Source: Shewanella holmiensis (GTDB taxonomy: Bacteria; Pseudomonadota; Gammaproteobacteria; Enterobacterales; Shewanellaceae). From it: a DNA stretch of 51,614 nt. The position numbers were made by a program, and so were the translations under genes. Below are positions 7,595 through 15,880 of the stretch, one piece after another; position 1 is the stretch's first letter, and each line of letters begins with the position of its first letter. The notes beneath the pieces are model-generated. The model ran no database searches, was not told the origin of the DNA, and worked only from the letters and a program-made list of their open reading frames with translations. Where the stretch lies: contig NZ_JAMTCD010000026.1 in the NCBI RefSeq assembly GCF_025370255.1, forward strand, positions 1-51,614, read 5' to 3'.

Positions 7595-9106
7595 ATGACA
7601 ACAGCCAAGTTTGTTGAAGGCCCTATTTTACGCCATATATTAGTCATGAGTTCGACTGCAGCTGTGGGCATTTCAGCTCTGTTTGTCGTTGATCTATTAG
7701 ATATCTTCTTTTTAAGTTTATTAGGTGAACACGAACTCACCGCCGCAGTTGGATATGCTGGCACCATTTCGTTTTTTACCACTTCCATTGGCATTGGTTT
7801 GTCTATTGCCCTTGGCGCATTAGTGTCTCGGGCGGTTGGGGCTAAAAACAGCATTCAAGCCAAACGCCTATTTTTAAATTGTGCCGTTGTGACTTTTATT
7901 GTTAGCGTACTAGTTGCCTTGCTGGTGCTCAGTTTTATTCCTGAGTTACTCACTTTGGTAGGCGCTTCTGGTTACACAGCTGAACTGGCTCAAAGTTATT
8001 TATATATTCTAGTGCCATCACTTCCGGTGATTTGCCTTGCGATGGCATTAGGCGGTGCGCTGAGAGCCGTTGGTGATGCCAAGTTGTCGATGATGTCGAC
8101 CTTAGCCGGTGGTGGCGTTAACGCGGTTTTGGATCCCATTTTTATTTTCGTTTTTGCAATGGGTATCGAAGGCGCAGCAACGGCATCTGTGCTGGCTCGT
8201 TTTGCGGTATTGTTTATTGCTGGGCACGGCGCAGTCGTTAAACATCAACTGGTGGGCAAATTTAGTTTTGATGAGTTCAAGCATGATTTACCGGCCATTT
8301 TTGCTATAGCAGGCCCAGCCATGCTGACTAACATTGCCACGCCTATTGGTAATGCTGTGGTAACCCGAGCAATTGCCGACTTTGGCGATAGTTATGTTGC
8401 TGGCTGGGCTGTGCTAGGCAGGTTGATCCCTGTAAGCTTTGGGATGATATTTGCCTTATCGGGAGCTATAGGTCCTATAGTCGGGCAGAATTTTGGAGCC
8501 AATGAATTTGACCGCGTGAAGCAAAGCTTAAATAAAGCCATTCAATTTTGTGTCATATATGTGTTGAGTGTGTCGCTGATTTTATTTCTACTTCGACACC
8601 AGATTGTTAGCGCTTTTGATATGACGGGTAATGCTGCCGAGGTCATCCTTTTTTTCTGCCAGTATATTGCAGTGTTCTTTATTTTCTCCGGTATGCTTTT
8701 TGTTGCCAACGCATCATTTAATAATTTAGGGAAAGCCAAATATTCAACATTCTTTAATGTGGGTAAAGCAACTTTAGGGACCATCCCATTTGTTTATTTC
8801 GGCGCGCAATGGGGTCAGGTTTATGGGGTACTTATTGGTCAAGTGATAGGAGCTATCATTTTTGGTGTCGCCGGGGTAATTGTTGCTTATCGACTTGTGG
8901 AAAAACTTTCGCATACGGCTAAAGCTGAATTATCAGCACAGGTATTTACGCAACAGGATGAGGCACAGCCACAGAATATTGCGACCTCTTCGCCTTTATC
9001 TTCAGCGTGTGCGCAAATGGCTCAGTTAGATGACGAGCCTTTATGTAAGCAAATTGCTGAGGCTGAAATAACACCTAAGACTTCGGCACAACGCCATCGA
9101 AAATAA
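7595..9106 (+). CDS. MATE family multidrug/Na+ antiporter
   Basis: 503 residues, twelve predicted membrane helices. MATE features include the start EGPILRHILVMSSTAAVGISALFVVDLLDIFFLSLLG, the duplicated architecture with a second half beginning near AIAGPAMLTNIATPIGNAV, and GGALRAVGDAK. AAAGGA precedes the ATG. The last about 60 residues form a hydrophilic tail rich in Gln, Ala, Ser and Glu (from about residue 445), longer than in typical MATE proteins. The substrate is unknown; cationic drugs or metabolites exported against Na+ or H+ are typical. Confidence 0.88.
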   Translation: MTTAKFVEGPILRHILVMSSTAAVGISALFVVDLLDIFFLSLLGEHELTAAVGYAGTISFFTTSIGIGLSIALGALVSRAVGAKNSIQAKRLFLNCAVVTFIVSVLVALLVLSFIPELLTLVGASGYTAELAQSYLYILVPSLPVICLAMALGGALRAVGDAKLSMMSTLAGGGVNAVLDPIFIFVFAMGIEGAATASVLARFAVLFIAGHGAVVKHQLVGKFSFDEFKHDLPAIFAIAGPAMLTNIATPIGNAVVTRAIADFGDSYVAGWAVLGRLIPVSFGMIFALSGAIGPIVGQNFGANEFDRVKQSLNKAIQFCVIYVLSVSLILFLLRHQIVSAFDMTGNAAEVILFFCQYIAVFFIFSGMLFVANASFNNLGKAKYSTFFNVGKATLGTIPFVYFGAQWGQVYGVLIGQVIGAIIFGVAGVIVAYRLVEKLSHTAKAELSAQVFTQQDEAQPQNIATSSPLSSACAQMAQLDDEPLCKQIAEAEITPKTSAQRHRK

Positions 9107-9143
9107 ACCAGACTAACCATCAACTGTTGAGGTTATGCGATTG

Positions 9144-9175
9144 AAAAAGCCGATCTTATTTAAGATGGGCTTTTT
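9144..9175. terminator. Bidirectional terminator between the MATE and pepE genes
   Basis: A stem of about 14 bp with one mismatch (AAAAAGCCGATCTT / AAGATGGGCTTTTT) between convergent genes, with A and T tracts on both sides. Confidence 0.85.
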
Positions 9176-9208
9176 AATTCATAGGTTTTTTAAACTAGTT
9201 ATCGCTTT

Positions 9209-9916
9209 TTATAGGTAGTGGCTTAAATCACTGCCTGCATTAATCTCTATTTCCTGTTGCTCGCCATGGAATAAGTATCCTAATTTGTCACCCACTAAGG
9301 TTAATTTACTGTCTTGAAGTTTTAGGGCGCTCCCTTCCTGAATGGCGATGATGGGGGTTAAAGGATCGACTTGAGTAAATTCATATAAGCGTTGTGCGCG
9401 GGTTTCACCATTATGCCCTGGAGCTTGATAATTACTGTAATGGGGATTGATCTGAAAAGGAACTAAGCCAATTGCCGCAAATGAGGGGGGCTCAATAATG
9501 GGCATATCATTAGTGGTTCGAATAGATAATCCAGCAATGTTTGAACCTGCGCTCCAGCCTACATAAGGTTTACCTAGATTTACTTGTTCTCTAATCAGGT
9601 GGATAAGATCGTAACGGTAAAGTTCATTGATTAATTGAAATGTGTTGCCACCCCCAATAAGAATGCCATCAGCATCTTTAATCGCTTGCTTAGGATCGTC
9701 AAACTCATGAATACCATTAATGGTAATTGCTAGAGAGGATAACCCGATACGGACTTTTTCAAGATATTGGTCATTACTCATGCCGACGCCTGCATAAGGA
9801 ATAAAAATCCACTTACGCGCATCAGCACATAATGGTTTTATAAACTCAAGTGCGTGTTGTAAATAAGGCGTATTACCTACTCTAGAAGCGCTTAATAGTA
9901 AGGCGTTAGCTGACAT
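9209..9916 (-). CDS. pepE: Dipeptidase E (peptidase family S51)
   Basis: 235 residues, the usual length for PepE, which hydrolyses dipeptides with N-terminal aspartate in the cytoplasm. The nucleophile elbow GWSAGSN (Ser near residue 121) and the histidine in NPHYSNY (near 158) match the S51 catalytic residues, and GGGNTFQL is the conserved glycine-rich loop. A reasonable ribosome binding site (AAGGATC) precedes the ATG at 9916. It is monocistronic and converges on the MATE gene. Confidence 0.92.
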   Translation of the reverse strand: MSANALLLSASRVGNTPYLQHALEFIKPLCADARKWIFIPYAGVGMSNDQYLEKVRIGLSSLAITINGIHEFDDPKQAIKDADGILIGGGNTFQLINELYRYDLIHLIREQVNLGKPYVGWSAGSNIAGLSIRTTNDMPIIEPPSFAAIGLVPFQINPHYSNYQAPGHNGETRAQRLYEFTQVDPLTPIIAIQEGSALKLQDSKLTLVGDKLGYLFHGEQQEIEINAGSDLSHYL

Positions 9917-10289
9917 GAAAGATCCTTTTAAACTTGGGGAATGACACTCAATTAAATTAATATTAACAAAGTTCTTGATCCCAAGGTACTGGCTACCCCA
10001 AATGCCTGTTAATTATTTCGAAATATGTAATCTCTTCCGATTAATTCAATGCTTTATGTCTTTTCTGTCTGGATTTAGCGGTATTGACTGGATCATAAAT
10101 TAACATTTACACCTTACTTTAACACGTTATTAAACCCAAAAAGTTAACTGAGTTTATTATCATAATTTAGCTAATTTACAGATGGTTAGCTCTTTGATAG
10201 TGTTTTAAGTTTCAATTAAGTATTGCTACCTAGAATTTGCATCAAAATAAGGCGGTTCGATAGATTAAATCAAATTTAATCTTCTAAAC
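9917..10289. other. Intergenic region between the divergent pepE and htpX genes
   Basis: About 370 bases of AT-rich sequence before the htpX promoter. I found no ORF over 20 codons with a ribosome binding site and no clear terminator; it should hold the pepE promoter. Confidence 0.5.
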
Positions 10290-10318
10290 CTTGAAAATCG
10301 TTTAATCGGACATAATAT
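10290..10318 (+). promoter_or_regulatory. Probable htpX promoter, heat-shock-like
   Basis: CTTGAAA at 10290-10296 matches the sigma-32 -35 element and also the sigma-70 TTGAAA. With a 16-base spacer, TAATAT at 10313-10318 fits a sigma-70 -10. The sigma-32 -10 (CCCCATNT) is poorly matched by the CATAATAT here. Transcription would start near 10325. Confidence 0.45.
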
Positions 10319-10367
10319 GTCTGTAGAATGTTTTGATATCGGCAATGTTGCCAACACAGGAGCTAAA

Positions 10368-11231
10368 ATGAAGCGTATCTTTTTGTTAATTGCGACCAAC
10401 ATGGCAATTTTGCTAGTGGCCTCAATTGTAATGTCTATTCTAGGAGTGAACACTTCTACGATGAGTGGATTATTAGTATTTGCTGCCATTTTTGGTTTTG
10501 GTGGCGCATTTATTAGTTTAGCCATTTCAAAATGGATGGCAAAGAAAACAATGGGTTGTGAAGTCATCACACATCCTCGTGATAATACTGAACGCTGGTT
10601 AGTTGAAACCGTTGCGCGCCAAGCTGAACAAGCAGGGATAAAAATGCCAGAAGTGGCAATTTACCAATCACCTGAAATGAATGCATTTGCGACTGGCCCA
10701 AGCAAGAATAATTCATTGGTAGCGGTAAGTTCTGGTTTGCTATATGGCATGACCCAGGATGAAATTGAAGGCGTATTGGCACATGAAGTTAGCCACGTTG
10801 CTAACGGTGACATGGTAACTTTGACCTTAATTCAAGGTGTGGTAAATACCTTTGTTATTTTTGCGGCGCGGGTTGTTGCTGGCATTATTAATAATGTGGT
10901 TTCAAGCAATAGCGAAGACGGCGAAGGTTTAGGTACGTTTGCTTATATGGGCGTCGTATTCGTATTAGATATGTTGTTCGGTATTTTAGCGTCGATGATC
11001 GTAGCTTACTTCTCTCGTATTCGTGAGTTCAGAGCCGATGAAGGTGCAGCGCGCTTAGCGGGCAAGAACAAAATGATTGCTGCGCTTGAGCGATTAAAGC
11101 AAGGTCCTGAAACAGGAGCAATGCCAGCGCAAATGTCAGCTTTAGGTATTAATGGTAAACGTTCAATGGCTGAGTTTTTAATGAGTCACCCACCATTAGA
11201 AAAACGTATTGCAGCATTGAAAAATAGCTAA
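10368..11231 (+). CDS. htpX: Membrane metalloprotease HtpX
   Basis: 287 residues starting [22 protein letters not shown] 10368 is chosen over an in-frame ATG at 10317 because AGGAGCT lies just upstream, the HtpX family starts with MKRI, and the predicted promoter would place 10317 before the transcript start. Two N-terminal membrane helices precede the zinc motif HEVSH (about 139-143), and two further hydrophobic segments are followed by the third-ligand region [10 protein letters not shown]. HtpX degrades damaged inner-membrane proteins together with FtsH. Confidence 0.95.
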   Translation: MKRIFLLIATNMAILLVASIVMSILGVNTSTMSGLLVFAAIFGFGGAFISLAISKWMAKKTMGCEVITHPRDNTERWLVETVARQAEQAGIKMPEVAIYQSPEMNAFATGPSKNNSLVAVSSGLLYGMTQDEIEGVLAHEVSHVANGDMVTLTLIQGVVNTFVIFAARVVAGIINNVVSSNSEDGEGLGTFAYMGVVFVLDMLFGILASMIVAYFSRIREFRADEGAARLAGKNKMIAALERLKQGPETGAMPAQMSALGINGKRSMAEFLMSHPPLEKRIAALKNS

Positions 11232-11257
11232 ATCCAATTGGTTGATTTTGTCATATT

Positions 11258-11288
11258 AAAACTGGAGCCTTGAGCTCCAGTTTTTTTT
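11258..11288 (+). terminator. htpX intrinsic terminator
   Basis: The stem ACTGGAGC/GCTCCAGT region is extended by A-T pairs and followed by eight T. Confidence 0.88.
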
Positions 11289-11485
11289 GCTTTATTAAAT
11301 GTGGCGCTAATTGAGTTAGTTCTCACTTCTGGGTTTATCAGCATGCTAAAGTGTTGTTATAGTGTGGATCCTTGTTTACAGATTATGGATTAACTCATTG
11401 GCGCTAAGTTGGTCACATTTTAAATGATGCTGCTAAGCTTAGAACAATACGATTAGCTTTTAAAATAAGAATGCCAAGGATAATA
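11289..11485. other. Upstream region of cctA
   Basis: About 200 bases without a supported gene, presumably including the cctA promoter. I looked for Fnr (TTGAT-N4-ATCAA) and CRP (TGTGA-N6-TCACA) sites and saw no good match. Confidence 0.4.
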
Positions 11486-11539
11486 ATGAGTGTGAAAATG
11501 AGCGTCATCATTTTTAGTCAAGTTTATCCCTTGGTTTAA
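11486..11539 (+). CDS. Candidate 17-residue upstream ORF (leader peptide) of cctA
   Basis: ATG at 11486 has a good ribosome binding site (AAGGA at 11476-11480, spacing 5). It encodes [17 protein letters not shown] and stops with TAA at 11537-11539, 11 bases before the cctA start. The stop falls at the edge of a hairpin (11527-11543) that pairs part of the cctA Shine-Dalgarno, so a ribosome finishing this ORF could open the site. This is an inference from arrangement only; no homologue is known to me. Confidence 0.35.
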   Translation: MSVKMSVIIFSQVYPLV

Positions 11540-11543
11540 GGGG
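11527..11543 (+). promoter_or_regulatory. Hairpin masking part of the cctA ribosome binding site
   Basis: CCCTT (11528-11532) pairs with AAGGG (11538-11542) around the loop GGTTT, with a U-G pair outside. The 3' arm is the start of the GGGGGAG ribosome binding site of cctA. Confidence 0.4.
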
Positions 11544-11550
11544 GAGTGAT

Positions 11551-11886
11551 ATGAAAAATCAATACTTATACGCAATCTTTGCTGCTTGTCTAATGACGTT
11601 CGTATTTTCAGGCGGGGCATTGGCCGCTGGTGAAAACCTAGCAGATTATCATGCCGGTATGAATGGCTGTGAAAGTTGCCATGCTAATGAAGAACCCTCA
11701 GCAGATGGTGCATATGAGTTTGAACAATGTCAAAGCTGCCATGGTTCGTTAGCCGAAATGGATGATAACCATAAGCCCCATGAAGGTATGTTGATGTGCG
11801 CAGATTGCCACGCGGTACATGATGTAAATGTTGGTGATAAACCGACTTGTGAAGCTTGCCATGATGATGGTCGTATCGCTAAATAA
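11551..11886 (+). CDS. cctA: Small tetraheme cytochrome c (STC)
   Basis: 111 residues with a signal peptide (about 1-25, ending GGALA) and a mature protein of about 86 residues. Four heme c motifs are visible: CESCH, CQSCH, CADCH and CEACH, with distal histidines such as DYHAG and HKPHEG. The sequence closely follows Shewanella CctA, including [15 protein letters not shown] and KPTCE. CctA is an abundant periplasmic electron shuttle between inner-membrane CymA and terminal reductases during anaerobic respiration. A strong GGGGGAG ribosome binding site precedes the ATG. The gene is monocistronic with its own terminator. Confidence 0.95.
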   Translation: MKNQYLYAIFAACLMTFVFSGGALAAGENLADYHAGMNGCESCHANEEPSADGAYEFEQCQSCHGSLAEMDDNHKPHEGMLMCADCHAVHDVNVGDKPTCEACHDDGRIAK

Positions 11887-11908
11887 TACCAAGCAAGTTT
11901 AAACAACG

Positions 11909-11943
11909 ACAATGCTGACTATCATGTCAGCATTGTCTTTTTT
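11909..11943 (+). terminator. cctA intrinsic terminator
   Basis: A perfect 11-bp stem ACAATGCTGAC / GTCAGCATTGT with loop TATCAT, followed by C and six T. Confidence 0.92.
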
Positions 11944-12018
11944 AGGGTAAAGCCATTTACTCCCTTGAACACGGCATACCTCTAAAGTGGTACTTAAATT
12001 TGTTTTATTTCAATAAGA

Positions 12019-12035
12019 TGCGCAAATTTGGTGCG
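12019..12035 (+). promoter_or_regulatory. NtrC-like enhancer site 1 upstream of nasA
   Basis: TGCGC-N7-GTGCG is a 17-base dyad matching the NtrC pattern TGCAC-N7-GTGCA in 8 of 10 conserved positions. Its centre is about 120 bases before the predicted nasA transcription start. Confidence 0.6.
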
Positions 12036-12041
12036 CTGGTT

Positions 12042-12058
12042 TGCACTTGTGTTGCGCA
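12042..12058 (+). promoter_or_regulatory. NtrC-like enhancer site 2 upstream of nasA
   Basis: TGCAC-N7-GCGCA has a perfect left half and a near-perfect right half. It lies 23 bases (about two helical turns) from site 1, which suits cooperative binding. Confidence 0.6.
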
Positions 12059-12120
12059 AATGTAAGTCGTTTTTCTTGCGCTATTGATAAAACCCTTTAA
12101 ATTTCAATTCGATAACTATT

Positions 12121-12135
12121 TGGCACGCAATTTGC
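12121..12135 (+). promoter_or_regulatory. Sigma-54 promoter of the nasA operon
   Basis: TGGCACG-CAAT-TTGC matches the -24/-12 consensus TGGCACG-N4-TTGC exactly. Together with the two upstream NtrC-like dyads it indicates activation under nitrogen limitation. Confidence 0.85.
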
Positions 12136-12176
12136 GATATTAAAAGCAATTAATGGGTGAACAAATAGGTGTATAA

Positions 12177-14990
12177 ATGGCGGATATTCAATCAAGTTGT
12201 GCATATTGTGGCGTGGGTTGTGGGCTGACCATAAGTCATTATTCATCACAGACACTTGCTGAATCAAATCTATCATTGACTCTGAAAGGCGATAGTTCAC
12301 ATCCTGCTAACTTTGGTCATTTATGTGCTAAAGGTGAAAAACTTCTACTTAGTCTTGAGCAACCTAATACCTTACGTTACCCCAAATTGAGATCGGGTAA
12401 ACCACTTGATTGGGATGCTGCAACGCGATTAATTGCTGACAAATTTCAACAAACAATACAGCAACACGGCCCTGATTCTGTCGCCCTGTATTTGTCTGGT
12501 CAGTTATTAACAGAAGATTATTATGTCGCCAACAAATTTGCTAAAGGCTATTTAAAAACCGCTAATGTCGATACCAATTCACGCTTGTGTATGTCATCTG
12601 CGGTGAGCGCGATGCAACGCGCCTTTGGTGAAGATGTGGTGCCTGGATGCTATCAAGATTTTGAACAAGCAGAAGTGATCGTGTTAATCGGTGCCAATAC
12701 GGCGTGGACTCATCCGGTGTTGTTTCAGCGTATTCTTGCCGCTAAACAAACCAATGGCTGTAAATTAGTGGTGATAGATCCGATATCGACCGCAACGGCA
12801 AAGCAAGCAGATTTACATCTTGCTGTCTGTCCTGGTGCTGATTTACGTTTATTTGTTGGGTTACTGGGTTACTTAGCTGATAACCATTGCCTTAATCATA
12901 AATACATTCAAAACCATACCGAAGGCTTTGAGACCGTTGTTGATAATGCTCAACGGGTCAGTGGCTGTTTAGCCACACTTGCTGACGCCCTGGGAGTATC
13001 AAAAATTGAACTCATCGAATTTTATCATTTATTTAGCTCATCTAAAAAAGTGCTTACGGCCTCGTGTCAGGGCGTTAACCAGTCCGTTATCGGCACAGAT
13101 ACCACCAATGCCATCATTAATTGTCATCTTGCTCTTGGGCAAGTTGGCCAAGAAGGTGCGGGATTCTTTTCGTTAACCGGACAGCCAAATGCAATGGGAG
13201 GGCGCGAAGTGGGAGGTCTTGCAACGCAATTGGCGAGCCATATGGGTTTTTCTGAGCAAGAACAAGCGTTACTCTCAGACTTTTGGCAATGTGGTCACGT
13301 TGCTACAAAGCCAGGGTTAGCTGCTGTAGAAATGTTTGATGCAGTCGCCAAGGGCAATATAAAAGCGATTTGGATAATGGGAACCAATCCGGTGGTATCT
13401 TTACCCGAAAGTGACAAAATTGCCCAAGCACTTTCCGATTGCCCCTTTGTGGTGGTGTCTGAGGTGAGCCCAGACTCGGATACGGCAAAACTCGCTGACG
13501 TATTATTACCTGCTCAGGGCTGGTCAGAGAAATGCGGCACTGTGACCAACAGTGAAAGATGTATTACTCGTCAGCGTGGATTTATTGCCCCTAAAGGTCA
13601 GGCTAAACCCGATTGGTGGGCGCTGTCTCAGGTTGCAATTAATATGGGTTTTAGTGGTTTTGACTACCCAAATAATGCCGCGATATTTTCAGAGTTTGCT
13701 TTATTAAGCCAAACTGTTAATCAAGCTTTTCCGCATAAGCGCTTTAATCTAGGAGGTTTGGCAGGGCTAACAAAAGCACAATACGATACTTTACCTCCGA
13801 CACAATGGCCTGTGACAACCCAACAACAAATTGGTCAACAGCATCAAAGGGTGTTTGCTGACGCGCAATTTTCAACCTCCAGTGGTAAAGCGCAATTTAT
13901 TGCACCAGCAAATTCGTTTGAGGCGCTAAATCATCATGAGGTGAATTCACTTCATCGAAAACCGCTTACCTTATTACTCAATAGTGGTCGCAGTCGTGAT
14001 CAGTGGCATACAATGACCCGAACAGGGCATATTGCTAGTTTGCGTGCAAATGTGCCTGAGCCGACGCTGAGTTTACATTCTAGGTTGCTGAAACCGTTTA
14101 AATTAGTTGCTGGTGAGCTGGCACAAATTCAATCCGCTACTGGCTCATCATTCAGCCTTGCCCGCGTGCTTGTTGATGATGATTTACCGACTAATCTTGC
14201 CAATATGTCTATGCATTGGTCTGAGCAGTTTTCACTGACCAAAGGGGTTAATCAAGCTATTGATAGTCGATTTGATCCTGTGTCAAAACAACCTGGTTTT
14301 AAATGTCAGCCAGTAAGATTATTGCCTGTTGAGCTAGCTTTGCAAGGCGTTGTATTTGGTGATCATGATCCACAGGCTCAAGGGTTAACTTGGCAGGTTG
14401 CACAAACATTAACAACAGGGATTTGTTATCACCTCGGTTTTGCTCATCAGCAAGATGGATTTGCTTATCAGGCGTCACCATTTTCGCTGCAATGGACCGT
14501 TATGCTTGGTGCAATATTATTGAAAAAACAGCAACTACACATTCAATGTAATACAAGTAATGGTCGATTAGTTGCACTTAAAGTTTTATCAAATCAACCA
14601 GTTCATATCGCGTTAGAAGCGATGAACGCGCTTATTGGTCAAACGTTAGACACCAAGTTACTCAGTAAATTACACCAACAACTTAAGGCCGGAAATAGCC
14701 CACTTATCTGTAGTTGCACTGGGATAACCGACGCTGATATCTGCGATGAGCTAAATAATCAATTTAATCAACAAATACTGCTTAAGGGCACAAAGCCTGT
14801 GCAATTTGAACAGGTATTAGATGCCACGCAATCAAGCTTAGGTTGTGGCCGAAAGTGTGGCAGTTGTAATAGTGAAGTAAGGCAATGCGCTGAAAAACAT
14901 TGGCAAGAAGCGTTAACGTTTGCCCCCGCAATGGATGAGTTAAAAGTTGAACATGAATATGCTAAGCCTGTTAAAGAGGATGTTGCTTAA
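12177..14990 (+). CDS. nasA: Assimilatory nitrate reductase catalytic subunit
   Basis: 937 residues. The N-terminal [4Fe-4S] motif is CAYCGVGC with a later GHLCAKGEK cysteine (about 8-50). The long molybdopterin oxidoreductase core includes CMSSAVSA, GANTAWTHPVLFQRI, GQVGQEGAGFFSLTGQPNAMGGRE and WIMGTNPVVSLPESD. A molydopterin-dinucleotide-binding domain follows (LLNSGRSRDQWHTMTRTG), then a C-terminal BFD-like [2Fe-2S] module (CSCTGITDADICDE ... LGCGRKCGSCNSEV, about 845-905). The enzyme reduces nitrate to nitrite in the cytoplasm; the BFD module may receive electrons from the donor. There is no Tat or Sec signal, as expected for assimilation. It is first gene of a sigma-54 operon and overlaps cobA by one base. 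Confidence 0.94.
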   Translation: MADIQSSCAYCGVGCGLTISHYSSQTLAESNLSLTLKGDSSHPANFGHLCAKGEKLLLSLEQPNTLRYPKLRSGKPLDWDAATRLIADKFQQTIQQHGPDSVALYLSGQLLTEDYYVANKFAKGYLKTANVDTNSRLCMSSAVSAMQRAFGEDVVPGCYQDFEQAEVIVLIGANTAWTHPVLFQRILAAKQTNGCKLVVIDPISTATAKQADLHLAVCPGADLRLFVGLLGYLADNHCLNHKYIQNHTEGFETVVDNAQRVSGCLATLADALGVSKIELIEFYHLFSSSKKVLTASCQGVNQSVIGTDTTNAIINCHLALGQVGQEGAGFFSLTGQPNAMGGREVGGLATQLASHMGFSEQEQALLSDFWQCGHVATKPGLAAVEMFDAVAKGNIKAIWIMGTNPVVSLPESDKIAQALSDCPFVVVSEVSPDSDTAKLADVLLPAQGWSEKCGTVTNSERCITRQRGFIAPKGQAKPDWWALSQVAINMGFSGFDYPNNAAIFSEFALLSQTVNQAFPHKRFNLGGLAGLTKAQYDTLPPTQWPVTTQQQIGQQHQRVFADAQFSTSSGKAQFIAPANSFEALNHHEVNSLHRKPLTLLLNSGRSRDQWHTMTRTGHIASLRANVPEPTLSLHSRLLKPFKLVAGELAQIQSATGSSFSLARVLVDDDLPTNLANMSMHWSEQFSLTKGVNQAIDSRFDPVSKQPGFKCQPVRLLPVELALQGVVFGDHDPQAQGLTWQVAQTLTTGICYHLGFAHQQDGFAYQASPFSLQWTVMLGAILLKKQQLHIQCNTSNGRLVALKVLSNQPVHIALEAMNALIGQTLDTKLLSKLHQQLKAGNSPLICSCTGITDADICDELNNQFNQQILLKGTKPVQFEQVLDATQSSLGCGRKCGSCNSEVRQCAEKHWQEALTFAPAMDELKVEHEYAKPVKEDVA

Positions 14991-15880
14991 TGAATATAGT
15001 CGACGCAATGATTAATTATCCCCCCGTGACATTCGGTCAAATAGAGACCTTTAACGCTGGAGATGTCGCCATTGTGGGGGCTGGCTGCGGTCAATTAGAC
15101 TTGATGACCATTAAAGCTGCGCGCATTGTGGCCCAAGCAGAGGTTTTAGTATTTGATAGTCTGGTTAGCAGTGAAATCTTAACCTTAGTCAGCACTCAAT
15201 GCCAACGGCACTTTGTGGGTAAACGATGTGGTCAACCCAGTTTCAAACAAGATGATATTAACGCGCTGTTAGCAACATTAGCGCGACAAGGATTAAAAGT
15301 CGTACGTTTAAAAGGTGGTGATCCGCATATTTTTGGCCGAGGGTGTGAAGAGGCCTTATACCTTGCGCAGCGTGGCATTCGTTCGCAGTTTTTTGCTGGT
15401 GTAACGGCTGCATTAGGCTGCGCATCAAGTGCAGGTATTCCGTTAACTTTTCGCGGTATGGCGCGCAGTGTCACCTTAATCACAGGTACAAGAATGACAG
15501 ATGGGGATAATTCCAGCGCACCTAATCAGTGGCAAGCATTATTAGCGGCGCAATCAACTTTAGTTTTTTACATGGGTAAAGAGCAAGCTGCGTCAATTTC
15601 ATCAGGATTAATTGAAGCTAAATGCATTGCCAAACTCCCAGTTGCTTTTGTCACTAATGGTGGTCGTCCTAATCAATTAATTACCTATTCAACCGTTGCC
15701 AATATGAGTGCAGATGCGTTAACCATTAAAGATTCTGGGCCGACCTTGATTATCATTGGTGAGGTGGTTGCAGTGGGCCAGCAATTAAGCCAACTATTAG
15801 CCGGCATTGAGTATGGGAACGATAAGCGTATCGACCATCTGCAAGGTGACGGATATTTGGATGAGGTGCGTTATGCCTAA
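14990..15880 (+). CDS. cobA: Uroporphyrinogen-III C-methyltransferase (siroheme synthesis)
   Basis: 296 residues. SUMT signatures are present: VGAGCGQLDLMTIKAARI, VRLKGGDPHIFGRGCEEA, FFAGVTAALGCASSAGIPLTFRG, SVTLITGTR and STLVFYMGK. The enzyme methylates uroporphyrinogen III with S-adenosylmethionine to precorrin-2. Its job here is to supply siroheme to the NirB nitrite reductase. It is the methyltransferase domain alone, without the CysG oxidase/chelatase domain, so those steps need another gene. The ATG overlaps the nasA stop (TAATG), indicating translational coupling. The first about 20 residues are an unusual extension. Confidence 0.92.
   Translation: MNIVDAMINYPPVTFGQIETFNAGDVAIVGAGCGQLDLMTIKAARIVAQAEVLVFDSLVSSEILTLVSTQCQRHFVGKRCGQPSFKQDDINALLATLARQGLKVVRLKGGDPHIFGRGCEEALYLAQRGIRSQFFAGVTAALGCASSAGIPLTFRGMARSVTLITGTRMTDGDNSSAPNQWQALLAAQSTLVFYMGKEQAASISSGLIEAKCIAKLPVAFVTNGGRPNQLITYSTVANMSADALTIKDSGPTLIIIGEVVAVGQQLSQLLAGIEYGNDKRIDHLQGDGYLDEVRYA

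Noticed and set aside
10317..10367. N-terminal extension of HtpX from ATG 10317
   Set aside because: It lies before the predicted transcript start, lacks a ribosome binding site and is not part of the family's usual start.
15807..15872. Longer start for the TrpD2-like protein
   Set aside because: Lies entirely within cobA; the ATG at 15873 has GAGGTG and the usual coupled overlap.
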